A stretch of 64,000 bases of DNA from an uncultured Bacilli bacterium. GTDB lineage: Bacteria > Bacillota_I > Bacilli_A > RF39 > UBA660. The notes under the pieces are model-generated. The model saw only the letters and a program-made list of their open reading frames with translations, made no database searches and had not been told where the DNA came from. Made by a program: the position numbers and the translations under genes. Location of the stretch: the NCBI GenBank assembly GCA_934098565.1, contig CAKOON010000001.1:303113-367112 (forward strand). Reading direction: 5' to 3'. Shown piece after piece: positions 16,871-25,204 of the stretch; positions within the stretch are counted from its first letter, which is position 1; each line of letters opens with the position of its first letter.

Positions 16871-18184
16871 TTATGGTTCTAAACGGTTAGGGCCTCTAAA
16901 TAAGAACTGTGTCTCTTTAACTGATGGAAGCCCTAGTAAAAGCATAGTTAAACGATCAACGCCAACGGCAAAGCCACCATGAGGAGGACAACCATATTTA
17001 AAGAATTCTAAGTAAAATTTAACGTCGTCGCCTAGCCCTTTTTCTAGAGCTTGCTTTTTTAAAATGTCATAACGATGTTCTCTTTGAGCCCCGGTTGTAA
17101 TTTCAGAGCCACGCCAAACTAAGTCATAACCTTGAGGAATATCATTTTTACGCATATGATAGAAAGCCCTCTTAGTCTTAGAATAATCAGTAATGAATAA
17201 GAATTCACTGTTATATTTTTCCATAGCGTATTTATAAGCTAACTTTTCAGCTTCGGCATTTAAGTCACCAACGTCTTCTGTTGGAATTACAAAGCCATAT
17301 CTTTCTTTTAGTTCGTTATATAAATCTTGAAGCTTAATTCTTGGAAATGGTTTAGTTGGAATAATTACTTCTTTTCCAAATACTTCCTTAATCTCATTGC
17401 CAAAACGCTCTTTAACTTTCGTTAAACCAGCAATAAGGAGATTTTCTTCCATATCCATAACATCTTCATAAGAGTCAATATAACTAAATTCTAAGTCAAA
17501 AGAAGTAAACTCCGTTGCATGACGATTAGTATTAGAATTTTCAGCCCGAAAAGCTGGGGCTACCTCAAAAATTTTACCCATTCCCGCAGCCATAGCCATT
17601 TGTTTATAAAATTGTGGTGATTGAGCTAAATAAGCCTTACGGTCAAAATATTTAACTTCAAAAACTTCACTACCAGACTCAGAAGCAGCACCGATTAATT
17701 TAGGCGTATGAATTTCTGTAAAGTCTTCCTTGTATAAATATTCACGCATAGCGCCGACCATACAAGATTCAATTTGACGCACTAGCATATTCTTTCCGTT
17801 TCTTAAATCTAGAAAACGGTAGTCTAATCTTGTGTCAATAGATACACCATCTAAATTATTATAGTCAAATGGTAGGGCTTCCGCTTTACTTAAAACTTCG
17901 ATAGTTGCAGGGATTAATTCCATTCCCCCTAGCTTAACAGCCGGATTTTCTTGTAATAAACCCTCTACTTTAATTACCGAGTCAATCGTTAAACTGCTCA
18001 TGGTCTCTAGTAAAGAAGCGTTCTTTTCTTCACTCTTTTCAATAGTCATTTGAACTTTGCCTTTAGAGTCTCTAAGAATAACAAACATTACCCATTTTTT
18101 ATCTCTAATGGTATCAACAAAGCCTTCAAAAGTTATTTTTTCATTTAAATGTTGTTGCAATTCATTTACATACACTTTTTTCAT
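16871..18184 (-). CDS. aspS: aspartyl-tRNA synthetase, archaeal/eukaryotic type (AspS2)
   Basis: At 437 residues it lacks the large GAD insertion of the usual bacterial ~590-residue AspRS, so it is the archaeal-type enzyme. An OB fold (ITFEGFVDTIRDKKWVMFVI) precedes class II motifs: FRAENSNTNRHATEF (motif 2) and GFAVGVDRLTMLLLG (motif 3). Such enzymes are often non-discriminating and also make Asp-tRNA-Asn; whether this one is cannot be read with certainty. ATG 18184 has AGAGG upstream; the longer frame begins with a non-ATG codon in the T-box terminator region. First gene after the T-box leader. Confidence 0.92.
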   Translation of the reverse strand: MKKVYVNELQQHLNEKITFEGFVDTIRDKKWVMFVILRDSKGKVQMTIEKSEEKNASLLETMSSLTIDSVIKVEGLLQENPAVKLGGMELIPATIEVLSKAEALPFDYNNLDGVSIDTRLDYRFLDLRNGKNMLVRQIESCMVGAMREYLYKEDFTEIHTPKLIGAASESGSEVFEVKYFDRKAYLAQSPQFYKQMAMAAGMGKIFEVAPAFRAENSNTNRHATEFTSFDLEFSYIDSYEDVMDMEENLLIAGLTKVKERFGNEIKEVFGKEVIIPTKPFPRIKLQDLYNELKERYGFVIPTEDVGDLNAEAEKLAYKYAMEKYNSEFLFITDYSKTKRAFYHMRKNDIPQGYDLVWRGSEITTGAQREHRYDILKKQALEKGLGDDVKFYLEFFKYGCPPHGGFAVGVDRLTMLLLGLPSVKETQFLFRGPNRLEP

Positions 18185-18204
18185 TTTGATTTTCCTCTTT
18201 CTAA

Positions 18205-18411
18205 AAAGCAAAAAAATTCTATATCTGTAGGAGCGTTTTTAAGCGCGGTGCCATCCTACTTCATAGAAATCTTTCTACCTTAATTAATCTTAACGCGATA
18301 AAACGAAATATTTTTTGCTTGGCTGTTTTTCGTAAGAAAATCCGATTTGCTTTCACCAGCCGCAAACTCTCTACCTGAATTGTTTCTTACTACTCTTTCC
18401 AAAATATTTAT
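18205..18411 (-). promoter_or_regulatory. T-box riboswitch leader of aspS-asnS, likely Asn-specific
   Basis: On the minus strand the leader contains the stem I pair GTAAGAAA/TTTCTTAC with AGTA on its 5' side, the AGAGAG and GGCTGGTGAAAGC elements, and the T-box AGGATGGCACCGCG (18244-18257). A terminator follows, with GTAGGA/TCCTAC and TTCTAT/ATAGAA pairing before a T-run. Opposite AGTA, after the closing helix, the sequence GAAAAACAGCC offers AAC (18325-18327), an Asn codon, as specifier. Uncharged tRNA would favour antitermination. The specifier assignment is inference by comparison with other short stem I T-boxes. Confidence 0.9.
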
Positions 18412-18417
18412 ATACTT

Positions 18418-18446
18418 ATTTTAATACAGAACTTATAGTCTGTAAA
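18418..18446 (-). promoter_or_regulatory. sigma-A promoter of the T-box leader
   Basis: TTTACA (18441-18446) and TAAAAT (18418-18423) on the minus strand, 17-base spacer, immediately after the alaS stop. A small ACAGA/TCTGT hairpin lies within it. Confidence 0.7.
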
Positions 18447-18453
18447 TTTTGTT

Positions 18454-20193
18454 TTATTCAATAATGGCTTTAATGCGGCGAACACCGGCACTAGAAGCTT
18501 CTTCTTTTTTAATTTTAAATTTACCAATTTCGCCAGTATGTTTGACATGAGGGCCACCACATAATTCCCGAGACACGTCGCCAATTTCATAAACGGTTAC
18601 AATGTCGGGATATTTTTCAATAAACATACATTCAGCACCACTCTTAATAGCGTCTTCTTTTTTCATTTCTTTACAAACAACTGGTAAATTTTCTTTAATC
18701 CACTTGTTAACTAAGTCCTCAGTTTGCTTCTTTTCCTCATCAGTTAATTTATGGTCGCAACTGAAGTCAAAACGCATTCTTTCATCCGTAATATTAGAGC
18801 CTTTTTGATGGACACTAGGACCAATAACCACTTTTAAAGCGGCATTAAGTAAGTGGGTAGCGGTATGATACCTAGTTTCAATTTCACTATTACCAGCTAA
18901 ACCACCTTTAAATTTACCAGCCGAAGCTGTTCTTGATAGCTCCTGATGAGACTTGAAACGTTTTTTGTAAGCCTCGATATCAACTTGCATGCCTTTTTCC
19001 GCTGCCATTTCACAAGTAAGTTCTAATGGAAAGCCAAAGGTATCAAATAAGTGGAAGGCAGTCTCACCGTCAATGACTTGTTTACCATCCGTTAATTTAG
19101 CAAATTCTTTTAGACCTTTTTCCAAAGTATGACTAAATTTTTTCTTTTCACTCGCTAAGTTATCAAAGACAGCAGTCTCGTTATCAACTAATTCTTGATA
19201 ATATGGTTGATATTGTTTCAAAATAATTTTAGCTATTTCGATATCCCAATCACTATTAATATCAATGTTCAAGTTTCTAGCATGACGAATAGCGCGACGA
19301 ATTAATCTTCTTAAAATATAGCCTTGGTCAGTATTACTAGGCTTAATACCAGCTGGATCAGCCGAAATAAAAACCGCAGTACGTAAATGATCAGCAATAA
19401 TACGCATAGACTTTTCATTACCAGCATAAGTAAGGCCTGAGATTTCTTCAATTTTTTTGATAATATTAGTCCAGATACTAGATAAGTAATTGTCATTAAC
19501 CCCTTCTAAAATAGCCGTCGTTCTTTCAATTCCCATGCCTGTATCAACGTTCTTTTGGGATAATTCAGAAATACTATTTTGGTCTTTATAATATTGCATA
19601 AAGACATTATTCCAAATTTCTACCCAACGATTATCATCCAAATCATAGTATTCAGGAACTTCATCATCACTACGAAAATAAAAGATTTCCGTATCAGGAC
19701 CACAAGGACCAGATGTCCCTGCAATCCAAAAATTATCTTCGGTTGTTTTGACAATTCTACTAGCAGGAATACCTAGACTTAACCATTTATTATAGCTTAC
19801 TTCATCAAAAGAAATATCTTCGTTACCAGCAAACACCGTAACGGCAAGCTTATTAACCGGAATATTTAAAACTTTAGTTAAAAATTCAAAACTCCAAGAG
19901 ATAGCTTCATCTTTAAAATAATCTCCTAAAGACCAGTTTCCTAACATTTCAAAGAAAGTATGATGAGTAGTATCCCCTACTTCTTCTAAGTCATTAGTAC
20001 GAACACATTTTTGATAATCACAAAGTCTCTTACCATAAGGATGAGGTTCCCCCATTAAGTAAGGCACAAGGGGTTGCATACCAGCTGTATTAAATAAAAC
20101 CGATGGGTCATTTTCAGGTACTACTGGCGCACTTGGAATTTGTTTATGCCCTTTGCTGACGAAAAAATTAATATATGCATTTCTTAAATTCAT
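18454..20193 (-). CDS. alaS: alanyl-tRNA synthetase lacking the C-terminal C-Ala domain
   Basis: Charges tRNA-Ala and hydrolyses mischarged Ser/Gly-tRNA. The catalytic domain (residues 1-~235, with NTAGMQPLVPYLMG and FFEMLGNWSLGDYF), tRNA-recognition domain and editing domain are present; the editing zinc site is HTATH plus CGGPHVKHT. The protein ends at residue 579, soon after the editing domain, whereas most bacterial AlaRS have ~870 residues with a coiled-coil and C-Ala domain. The aspS promoter and T-box begin directly after the stop, so this is a natural short form, not a frameshift. The start overlaps the kinase gene stop by four bases. Confidence 0.94.
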   Translation of the reverse strand: MNLRNAYINFFVSKGHKQIPSAPVVPENDPSVLFNTAGMQPLVPYLMGEPHPYGKRLCDYQKCVRTNDLEEVGDTTHHTFFEMLGNWSLGDYFKDEAISWSFEFLTKVLNIPVNKLAVTVFAGNEDISFDEVSYNKWLSLGIPASRIVKTTEDNFWIAGTSGPCGPDTEIFYFRSDDEVPEYYDLDDNRWVEIWNNVFMQYYKDQNSISELSQKNVDTGMGIERTTAILEGVNDNYLSSIWTNIIKKIEEISGLTYAGNEKSMRIIADHLRTAVFISADPAGIKPSNTDQGYILRRLIRRAIRHARNLNIDINSDWDIEIAKIILKQYQPYYQELVDNETAVFDNLASEKKKFSHTLEKGLKEFAKLTDGKQVIDGETAFHLFDTFGFPLELTCEMAAEKGMQVDIEAYKKRFKSHQELSRTASAGKFKGGLAGNSEIETRYHTATHLLNAALKVVIGPSVHQKGSNITDERMRFDFSCDHKLTDEEKKQTEDLVNKWIKENLPVVCKEMKKEDAIKSGAECMFIEKYPDIVTVYEIGDVSRELCGGPHVKHTGEIGKFKIKKEEASSAGVRRIKAIIE

Positions 20194-20714
20194 TTTACTT
20201 CCTCCAAAATACTTTCTAGCTCTTTAGTTAATTTTTCTAAAGAAATATACCTAATATTATAATCAAAATCATAATAATCATCAAGATTTTTTTCAGTTAT
20301 ATGATTTTTTTCTTCCTCGGTTAAGTTATTTTCTACATTTGACTCGATATAAATGGTAACGCAATCGGGATAACGAAATTTACTTTCTTTAATTTCTTCG
20401 ACCAATCTAGCATCATCAATTACAACATTATCGAAATAATCTTTAAAAATTTCAATGTCATCAAAAACACGCTTAATAAAGAAATCATAGCCAAACTCTC
20501 TTCGAACTTTTTCCCCCATATTTTGCAAGAACAAACGAGGTTTATGCTCTAAATCCCAAGGCCAAGAAATCATTTCGTAAGCATACAGTTTTAGGTACTT
20601 AGAAAATTCGGTAATAATTGTCTTTTCTCCTAATTTATTATAATGCTCTTTGATTAGTTTAGCTAACGTTGATTTACCACTACCACTTTTGCCCCCTATT
20701 ACAAATAATCGCAT
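20190..20714 (-). CDS. P-loop (deoxy)nucleotide kinase-like protein
   Basis: A 174-residue ATP-binding protein with Walker A GGKSGSGKST at residues 7-16 and a likely Walker B VVIDDARL near 97. The mid-region MGEKVRREFGYDFFIKRVF and the acidic pair resemble phage-type deoxynucleoside monophosphate kinases and related AAA_17/adenylate kinase-like proteins. The exact substrate is not certain. It precedes alaS with a four-base overlap; a GGTGATAAGGA site is before the start. Confidence 0.75.
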   Translation of the reverse strand: MRLFVIGGKSGSGKSTLAKLIKEHYNKLGEKTIITEFSKYLKLYAYEMISWPWDLEHKPRLFLQNMGEKVRREFGYDFFIKRVFDDIEIFKDYFDNVVIDDARLVEEIKESKFRYPDCVTIYIESNVENNLTEEEKNHITEKNLDDYYDFDYNIRYISLEKLTKELESILEEVK

Positions 20715-20762
20715 ATCCTTATCACCTTTTCTTATTTTACTCTTTTTTTTGGAAGTTTACTA

Positions 20763-21665
20763 TCATTTATTGTCTTTTTCCGGACTTTGACCAGCATTTT
20801 TCTTTAATTCTTCTGCTTTAAGATAATTTTCCACTTCCAAAACAGTTTTATTAAAATCTTCATAACAAGTATTAAACCAAGTAACAGTCATTTGATGATT
20901 AAACCACGTATATTGTCTTTTAGCATAATGACGACTATTTTTCTTAATAAGATCGACTGCTTCATCTAAAGTTATTTTATTATCAAAATACTGATATAAC
21001 TCTTTATAGCCTATCCCCGTTAAAAGAGCTTTACTAAATATCTTTTCATCATAGTACTTCCTGGCTTCAGAAATGAGGCCATCACTAATCATTTTATCTA
21101 CTCGTTTATTAATTTTGTCATAAAGATTACTTCTTTCTGTTGTAAGACCAATAGTATAAAATTCATATAATGGTTTACATGGGGCAGGCTTTATATTCGT
21201 ACGACTTAAAAATCTTTCTAAACGTTTACGATTATTAACATGGATATCACAAGTCCCATCTTTTTTCAGACACAAAGCATACAATTCTTCATTGGTTTTG
21301 TTGCTATACTTATCATTAGAAGGCACTTCTTCTTCGCTAAATCGATAATCATATAAAGCACTTTTTAAGTAAAGCCCAGTCCCACCGACAAAAATAATAT
21401 TGCGATTTTTATTTTCTTCCAGAATTTTACGAGCGTCTTTTTGATAATCATAAACAGTATAGTTTTTCCAGACAGGCACAAAATCTAAAAGATAATGGGA
21501 AATATTTTCTTGTTCTCTTTTTGTTATTTTAGCAGTGCCAATATCAAGGCCTTTATAGACTTGCATGGCATCACAATTAATAATAATGGCATTATACTTT
21601 TTAGCAAGGGCGATTGATAAAGCCGTCTTGCCAACAGCAGTCGGGCCAACAACACATATAATCAT
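20763..21665 (-). CDS. miaA: tRNA dimethylallyltransferase
   Basis: Transfers the isopentenyl group from DMAPP to A37 of tRNAs that read U-starting codons. The P-loop GPTAVGKT is at residues 7-14, DAMQVYKGLDIGTAKI at about 32-47, and RQYTWFNHQ near 253 is typical of the catalytic and tRNA-binding core. The length of 300 is normal. It follows mutL after about 90 bases, a mutL-miaA neighbourhood seen widely in bacteria. Because mtaB is also in the window, A37 is modified by at least two routes in different tRNAs. Confidence 0.95.
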   Translation of the reverse strand: MIICVVGPTAVGKTALSIALAKKYNAIIINCDAMQVYKGLDIGTAKITKREQENISHYLLDFVPVWKNYTVYDYQKDARKILEENKNRNIIFVGGTGLYLKSALYDYRFSEEEVPSNDKYSNKTNEELYALCLKKDGTCDIHVNNRKRLERFLSRTNIKPAPCKPLYEFYTIGLTTERSNLYDKINKRVDKMISDGLISEARKYYDEKIFSKALLTGIGYKELYQYFDNKITLDEAVDLIKKNSRHYAKRQYTWFNHQMTVTWFNTCYEDFNKTVLEVENYLKAEELKKNAGQSPEKDNK

Positions 21666-21754
21666 TTCTTCTTCCTCTCATAATAAAGTTAGCTTTTAAG
21701 TCAAAACTTTATAAAATTTTTATATTTTATGTTTAAACAAGCTTTTTATGTTTT

Positions 21755-23578
21755 TTAATTCATAATACGTTTAAACATTCTATTTAAGTCGTAACTACTA
21801 AAATTGATAATAGTAGGTCTACCATGAGCACAGTTATAAGGGTTATTACAAAGAGCTAAATCATCAAGTAAATGCTGCATAACTTCTAAAGAAATACTCA
21901 TATTAGCTTTAATGGACATTTTACAAGCTAGCATCGCCGCCGCACGATCACGGAACTTCATAACGTCAAAATTAGGTCCACTCTTAATAACCATATCAAT
22001 TACTCGGCGGAGTCCCTCCTCTTCAAAACCTTCTTTAAACCAGATTGGATGTTCTTTAAAGATAAAAGTATTAAGTCCAAATTCTTCTAAGACAAAACCC
22101 ATACTCTTTAAAAGATCTAGATTTTTCTGAATCAAAATATATTCAGTTGGAGTTAATTCTAAGGGAATAGGTACTAAAAGAGGCGTCGTAACAATTTTTT
22201 CTTCTTGAAAATACCCCAAAACTTTCTCGTAATTAATACGTTCATGAGCAGCATGCTGGTCGATTAGATAAAGACCATCATCCCCTTGAGCAACAATAAA
22301 AGTAAGATTAATCGCACCAATAGGATGTAAATTCAAAAGTTTAATTTTATTAAGAGATTTCTGGTCATCTTGATTTTCTGGCACTTCTTCCCTATCATAA
22401 GGAGTCTCATCTTCTTTAACGCTGAAGTTAAATTCTTCTTGGGTTCCTCTTTGGTCTTGAATGCTTTTACTTTGCAAAGAGTCATCTTCTTTATTACTAT
22501 CTAGATTAATTTTATCTTCAATAATTGAATTAATCTCATTTTTAGACATAATATCAGTAGTAGCTTTTAGTCTTTCCATAGCACTAGGTAATAAAAGATT
22601 TTGATATAGGGCGTCTTTAATAGTTTTCGTAATCAAATTATAAAGGCCATCTTGCTTACTAAATTTAATATCTTGTTTAGTAGGATGAATATTAACGTCA
22701 ATCAAAGTTGGGTCAGTCTCAATATTAATAACAACAATGGGATATTTGCTATCTGGTTTATAAGTATAGTAAGCATCATTTATTGCTCTATTTAAATCGT
22801 TATTACGAATTACTCTTCCATTAACTATCGTAATCATATGATAACGATTAGATTTAAGAATTTCCGGTTTACAAATATAACCTCTAATATCATAATCATC
22901 ATTACTATTTTTGATTTCAATTAATTTGGAGGATACTTGTAAGCCATAAATTTCATGAATAGCTTTTTTTAAGTTACTAGAACCACTAGTCTTAACAACA
23001 AGACGGTCATTATTATTAAGAGTAAACTTAATTCCAGGATATGACAAGGCAATTTTTTCAATATAAGAAACACAATTAGCTAACTCGGTTGGTTCGCTTT
23101 TTAAGTATTTTAAACGAGCCGGAGTATTATAGAAAAGATTTTTAATACTAATTCTGGTGCCAATTCGTTTATCTGCTGGTTCATCAATTTCTAAATGGCC
23201 ACCTTTGATATGCAGGTGCGTTCCAATAGAAGTAGCACAAGTAACTAGGTCGACCTCGGAAACAGAAGCAATGGATGGCAATGCTTCACCACGGAATCCT
23301 AAAGTAGAAATGAAGAACAAATCATCTTCTCTTAGAAGTTTAGAAGTGGCATGTCTTTGAAATGATAAAATGGCATCATCATGTTCCATTCCACAACCAT
23401 TATCAGTAATTGTAATCCCGTTTAAACCCCCATTTACTAAATCAATGGTGATAATAGAACTGCCAGCGTCAATCGCATTTTCAACAAGTTCTTTAACCAC
23501 AGATGAGGATCGTTCAACTACCTCGCCGGCTGCTATCTTGTTGGCTAAGTTATCACTCATTACATGAATTTTACTCAT
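21755..23578 (-). CDS. mutL: DNA mismatch repair protein MutL
   Basis: The GHKL ATPase and nickase of mismatch repair. N-terminal motifs: VKELVENAIDAG, ITDNGCGM, TLGFRGEALPSI. The C-terminal domain keeps the endonuclease motif DQHAAHERINYE, the ACK segment and CAHGRPT, so it should nick DNA, as in mutH-less bacteria. At 607 residues it is close to Bacillus MutL (627). mutS is not in the window. It overlaps the yqeH end by eight bases, placing it in the yqeG-yqeH-mutL operon. Confidence 0.96.
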   Translation of the reverse strand: MSKIHVMSDNLANKIAAGEVVERSSSVVKELVENAIDAGSSIITIDLVNGGLNGITITDNGCGMEHDDAILSFQRHATSKLLREDDLFFISTLGFRGEALPSIASVSEVDLVTCATSIGTHLHIKGGHLEIDEPADKRIGTRISIKNLFYNTPARLKYLKSEPTELANCVSYIEKIALSYPGIKFTLNNNDRLVVKTSGSSNLKKAIHEIYGLQVSSKLIEIKNSNDDYDIRGYICKPEILKSNRYHMITIVNGRVIRNNDLNRAINDAYYTYKPDSKYPIVVINIETDPTLIDVNIHPTKQDIKFSKQDGLYNLITKTIKDALYQNLLLPSAMERLKATTDIMSKNEINSIIEDKINLDSNKEDDSLQSKSIQDQRGTQEEFNFSVKEDETPYDREEVPENQDDQKSLNKIKLLNLHPIGAINLTFIVAQGDDGLYLIDQHAAHERINYEKVLGYFQEEKIVTTPLLVPIPLELTPTEYILIQKNLDLLKSMGFVLEEFGLNTFIFKEHPIWFKEGFEEEGLRRVIDMVIKSGPNFDVMKFRDRAAAMLACKMSIKANMSISLEVMQHLLDDLALCNNPYNCAHGRPTIINFSSYDLNRMFKRIMN

Positions 23579-24536
23579 CTTGACCTCCTATTAAAGATGG
23601 TCTAAATTCAACTAACTCTTCTAAATTCTTACTCATTCTTAGATTGCATGGTCTCTTAATATTAATAAATCCTAAGTCTTTAATAACCATATCAGTATTA
23701 GCCATAATCGTAGTCTCAATATACTCATCAGCTGACTTAAAATTTCTTTTAATTTCAATGTTATTATTAAAGTAAGTTGTAATACTATTTTCTCCAAAAT
23801 TAGCTAAACGGTAAGTATTTTCAATAATGATATTAGTAGCTTCTTTAGTCTGATAAGTTAAGGGTTTAATTCTTTCTTTATAGTCTAACTTCTTAAGATA
23901 TTTTTTATCGGTAGTAAAGGGTGTTTCTTTTAAGGAGAAACCTGGAGTATCAGTTAATATTTTATCTTCAATATAGAGGTTAATAAAATCAAGAGTGGTA
24001 TTAGGAACTCTACTAGTCGTAATAGTTGGGTTATTCAACATAGTATTAATTAAAGTTGATTTACCAGCATTTGTACAACCTAAGACATAAGCTTTTTTTA
24101 GATTTAAATCATCCATAATTTTAAGAATTTTATTAACGTTTACCTTTTTTAAAGAACTTAAAGGATAAACTTCTTCTTTAATTTGATAGACTTCTTTAAA
24201 ATTTTTTAGATAATTGTTAACTTTGATATTCAAAGGTAAAAGGTCGATTTTGGTTAAAAGAAGACATTTTCTCGTCTTAATACTATTATAAATAGTGATT
24301 ACTTCTCTATTAATATTAGTGGCGTCTACTAAGAAGAAACAATATTCATTAGCTTTGTTTACAGTACTTATAATTTTTTCGTTATTTTTCTCTGTTTTAG
24401 TAGCCGTAAAGTCCCCATAATTAGTTATCCGGAAGCAACGCATACAATATTTATTTTCTAATTTAGGTGTATACCCATTCTTATTTTTATCGGTATTTTG
24501 CAAAATGGCTCCACAGCCAATACATTTTTTACTCAT
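23571..24536 (-). CDS. yqeH: circularly permuted GTPase YqeH, 30S biogenesis
   Basis: A ribosome-assembly GTPase. An N-terminal zinc finger (CIGCGAILQ, then CMRCFR) precedes GTPase motifs in permuted order: G4 TKID near 96, then G1 GCTNAGKST near 154 and G3 DTPG near 197. The C-terminal domain (~120 residues) is the YqeH RNA-binding part. At 321 residues it is somewhat shorter than B. subtilis YqeH (366). It overlaps yqeG and mutL by eight bases at each end, so the three genes are translationally coupled. Confidence 0.93.
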   Translation of the reverse strand: MSKKCIGCGAILQNTDKNKNGYTPKLENKYCMRCFRITNYGDFTATKTEKNNEKIISTVNKANEYCFFLVDATNINREVITIYNSIKTRKCLLLTKIDLLPLNIKVNNYLKNFKEVYQIKEEVYPLSSLKKVNVNKILKIMDDLNLKKAYVLGCTNAGKSTLINTMLNNPTITTSRVPNTTLDFINLYIEDKILTDTPGFSLKETPFTTDKKYLKKLDYKERIKPLTYQTKEATNIIIENTYRLANFGENSITTYFNNNIEIKRNFKSADEYIETTIMANTDMVIKDLGFINIKRPCNLRMSKNLEELVEFRPSLIGGQDE

Positions 24537-25050
24537 AATATTCTCCTTTTGTAAAACGATTTTTGCGATGAAAATGATTTAAGATTAAGCTTTCTACTAT
24601 GCGATTTAACTTCGTCCATTTAAAGTCTTCTTTAGTCATCTTATCCACTAAAATAGAAGTAAAACCCATTCTGTTGGCACCCCAAATATCCGTCATTATT
24701 TGGTCCCCAATACAAGCCACTTCACTTAGGTCCCAATTATATTCTTTAAGTATTTTTTTATACTTTCTCTTTAACGGTTTCATAGAGAAAGAAAATACGG
24801 GAATATCAAGACTTTTCTTAAATAAAGAAACTCTTTTTTGAGGAGAATTACTCATCAAAATAACCACAAATTTATTTTTGGCTAAACTTTTTATTAAGTT
24901 TTCTACTTCTTTAGTAGTAGTTTTAGCTTTTACAGGAACCAAAGTATTATCTAAATCAAAAACAAGACACTTTATTCCCTTGTCTTTTAATTTATCATAA
25001 TTAATTGTGTAAATATTTTTAGCATAGATATCTGGATAAAAAATATTCAT
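24529..25050 (-). CDS. yqeG: YqeG family HAD-IIIA phosphatase
   Basis: A HAD-superfamily phosphatase of 173 residues. Motif I VFDLDNTLVP contains the nucleophilic Asp, motif II is LMSNS, a Lys is at KPLKRK, and motif III is CIGDQIMTDIWGAN. YqeG pairs with YqeH in many Bacillota; the physiological substrate is unsettled. First gene of the operon, preceded by an extended -10 promoter. Confidence 0.93.
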   Translation of the reverse strand: MNIFYPDIYAKNIYTINYDKLKDKGIKCLVFDLDNTLVPVKAKTTTKEVENLIKSLAKNKFVVILMSNSPQKRVSLFKKSLDIPVFSFSMKPLKRKYKKILKEYNWDLSEVACIGDQIMTDIWGANRMGFTSILVDKMTKEDFKWTKLNRIVESLILNHFHRKNRFTKGEYYE

Positions 25051-25081
25051 AGCAACACTCTTTTCTTATCAATCAAGAAGT

Positions 25082-25109
25082 ATTATAGCATACAACATAC
25101 TTTTACAAA
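25082..25109 (-). promoter_or_regulatory. promoter of yqeG-yqeH-mutL (extended -10)
   Basis: TGC-TATAAT (hexamer 25082-25087) with TTTGTA (25104-25109) 16 bases upstream on the minus strand. Confidence 0.7.
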
Positions 25110-25167
25110 AGAAAAAAGAACCCATTTATAGGAAAAATCAAGACAAAACAATCTGGAAAATCTGATT

Positions 25168-25200
25168 TAAAAAGAACCTAGAATTAACACTCTAAGTTCT
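25168..25200 (-). terminator. intrinsic terminator after the VanZ-like gene
   Basis: AGAACTTAGA and TCTAGGTTCT pair over ten bases (one G-T) with an eight-base loop, followed by a T-run on the minus strand. Confidence 0.85.
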
Positions 25201-25204
25201 TTTA

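Noticed and set aside
18408..18590. 60-codon ORF on the minus strand
   Set aside because: It is the alternate frame of the alaS 3' end and runs into the aspS promoter.
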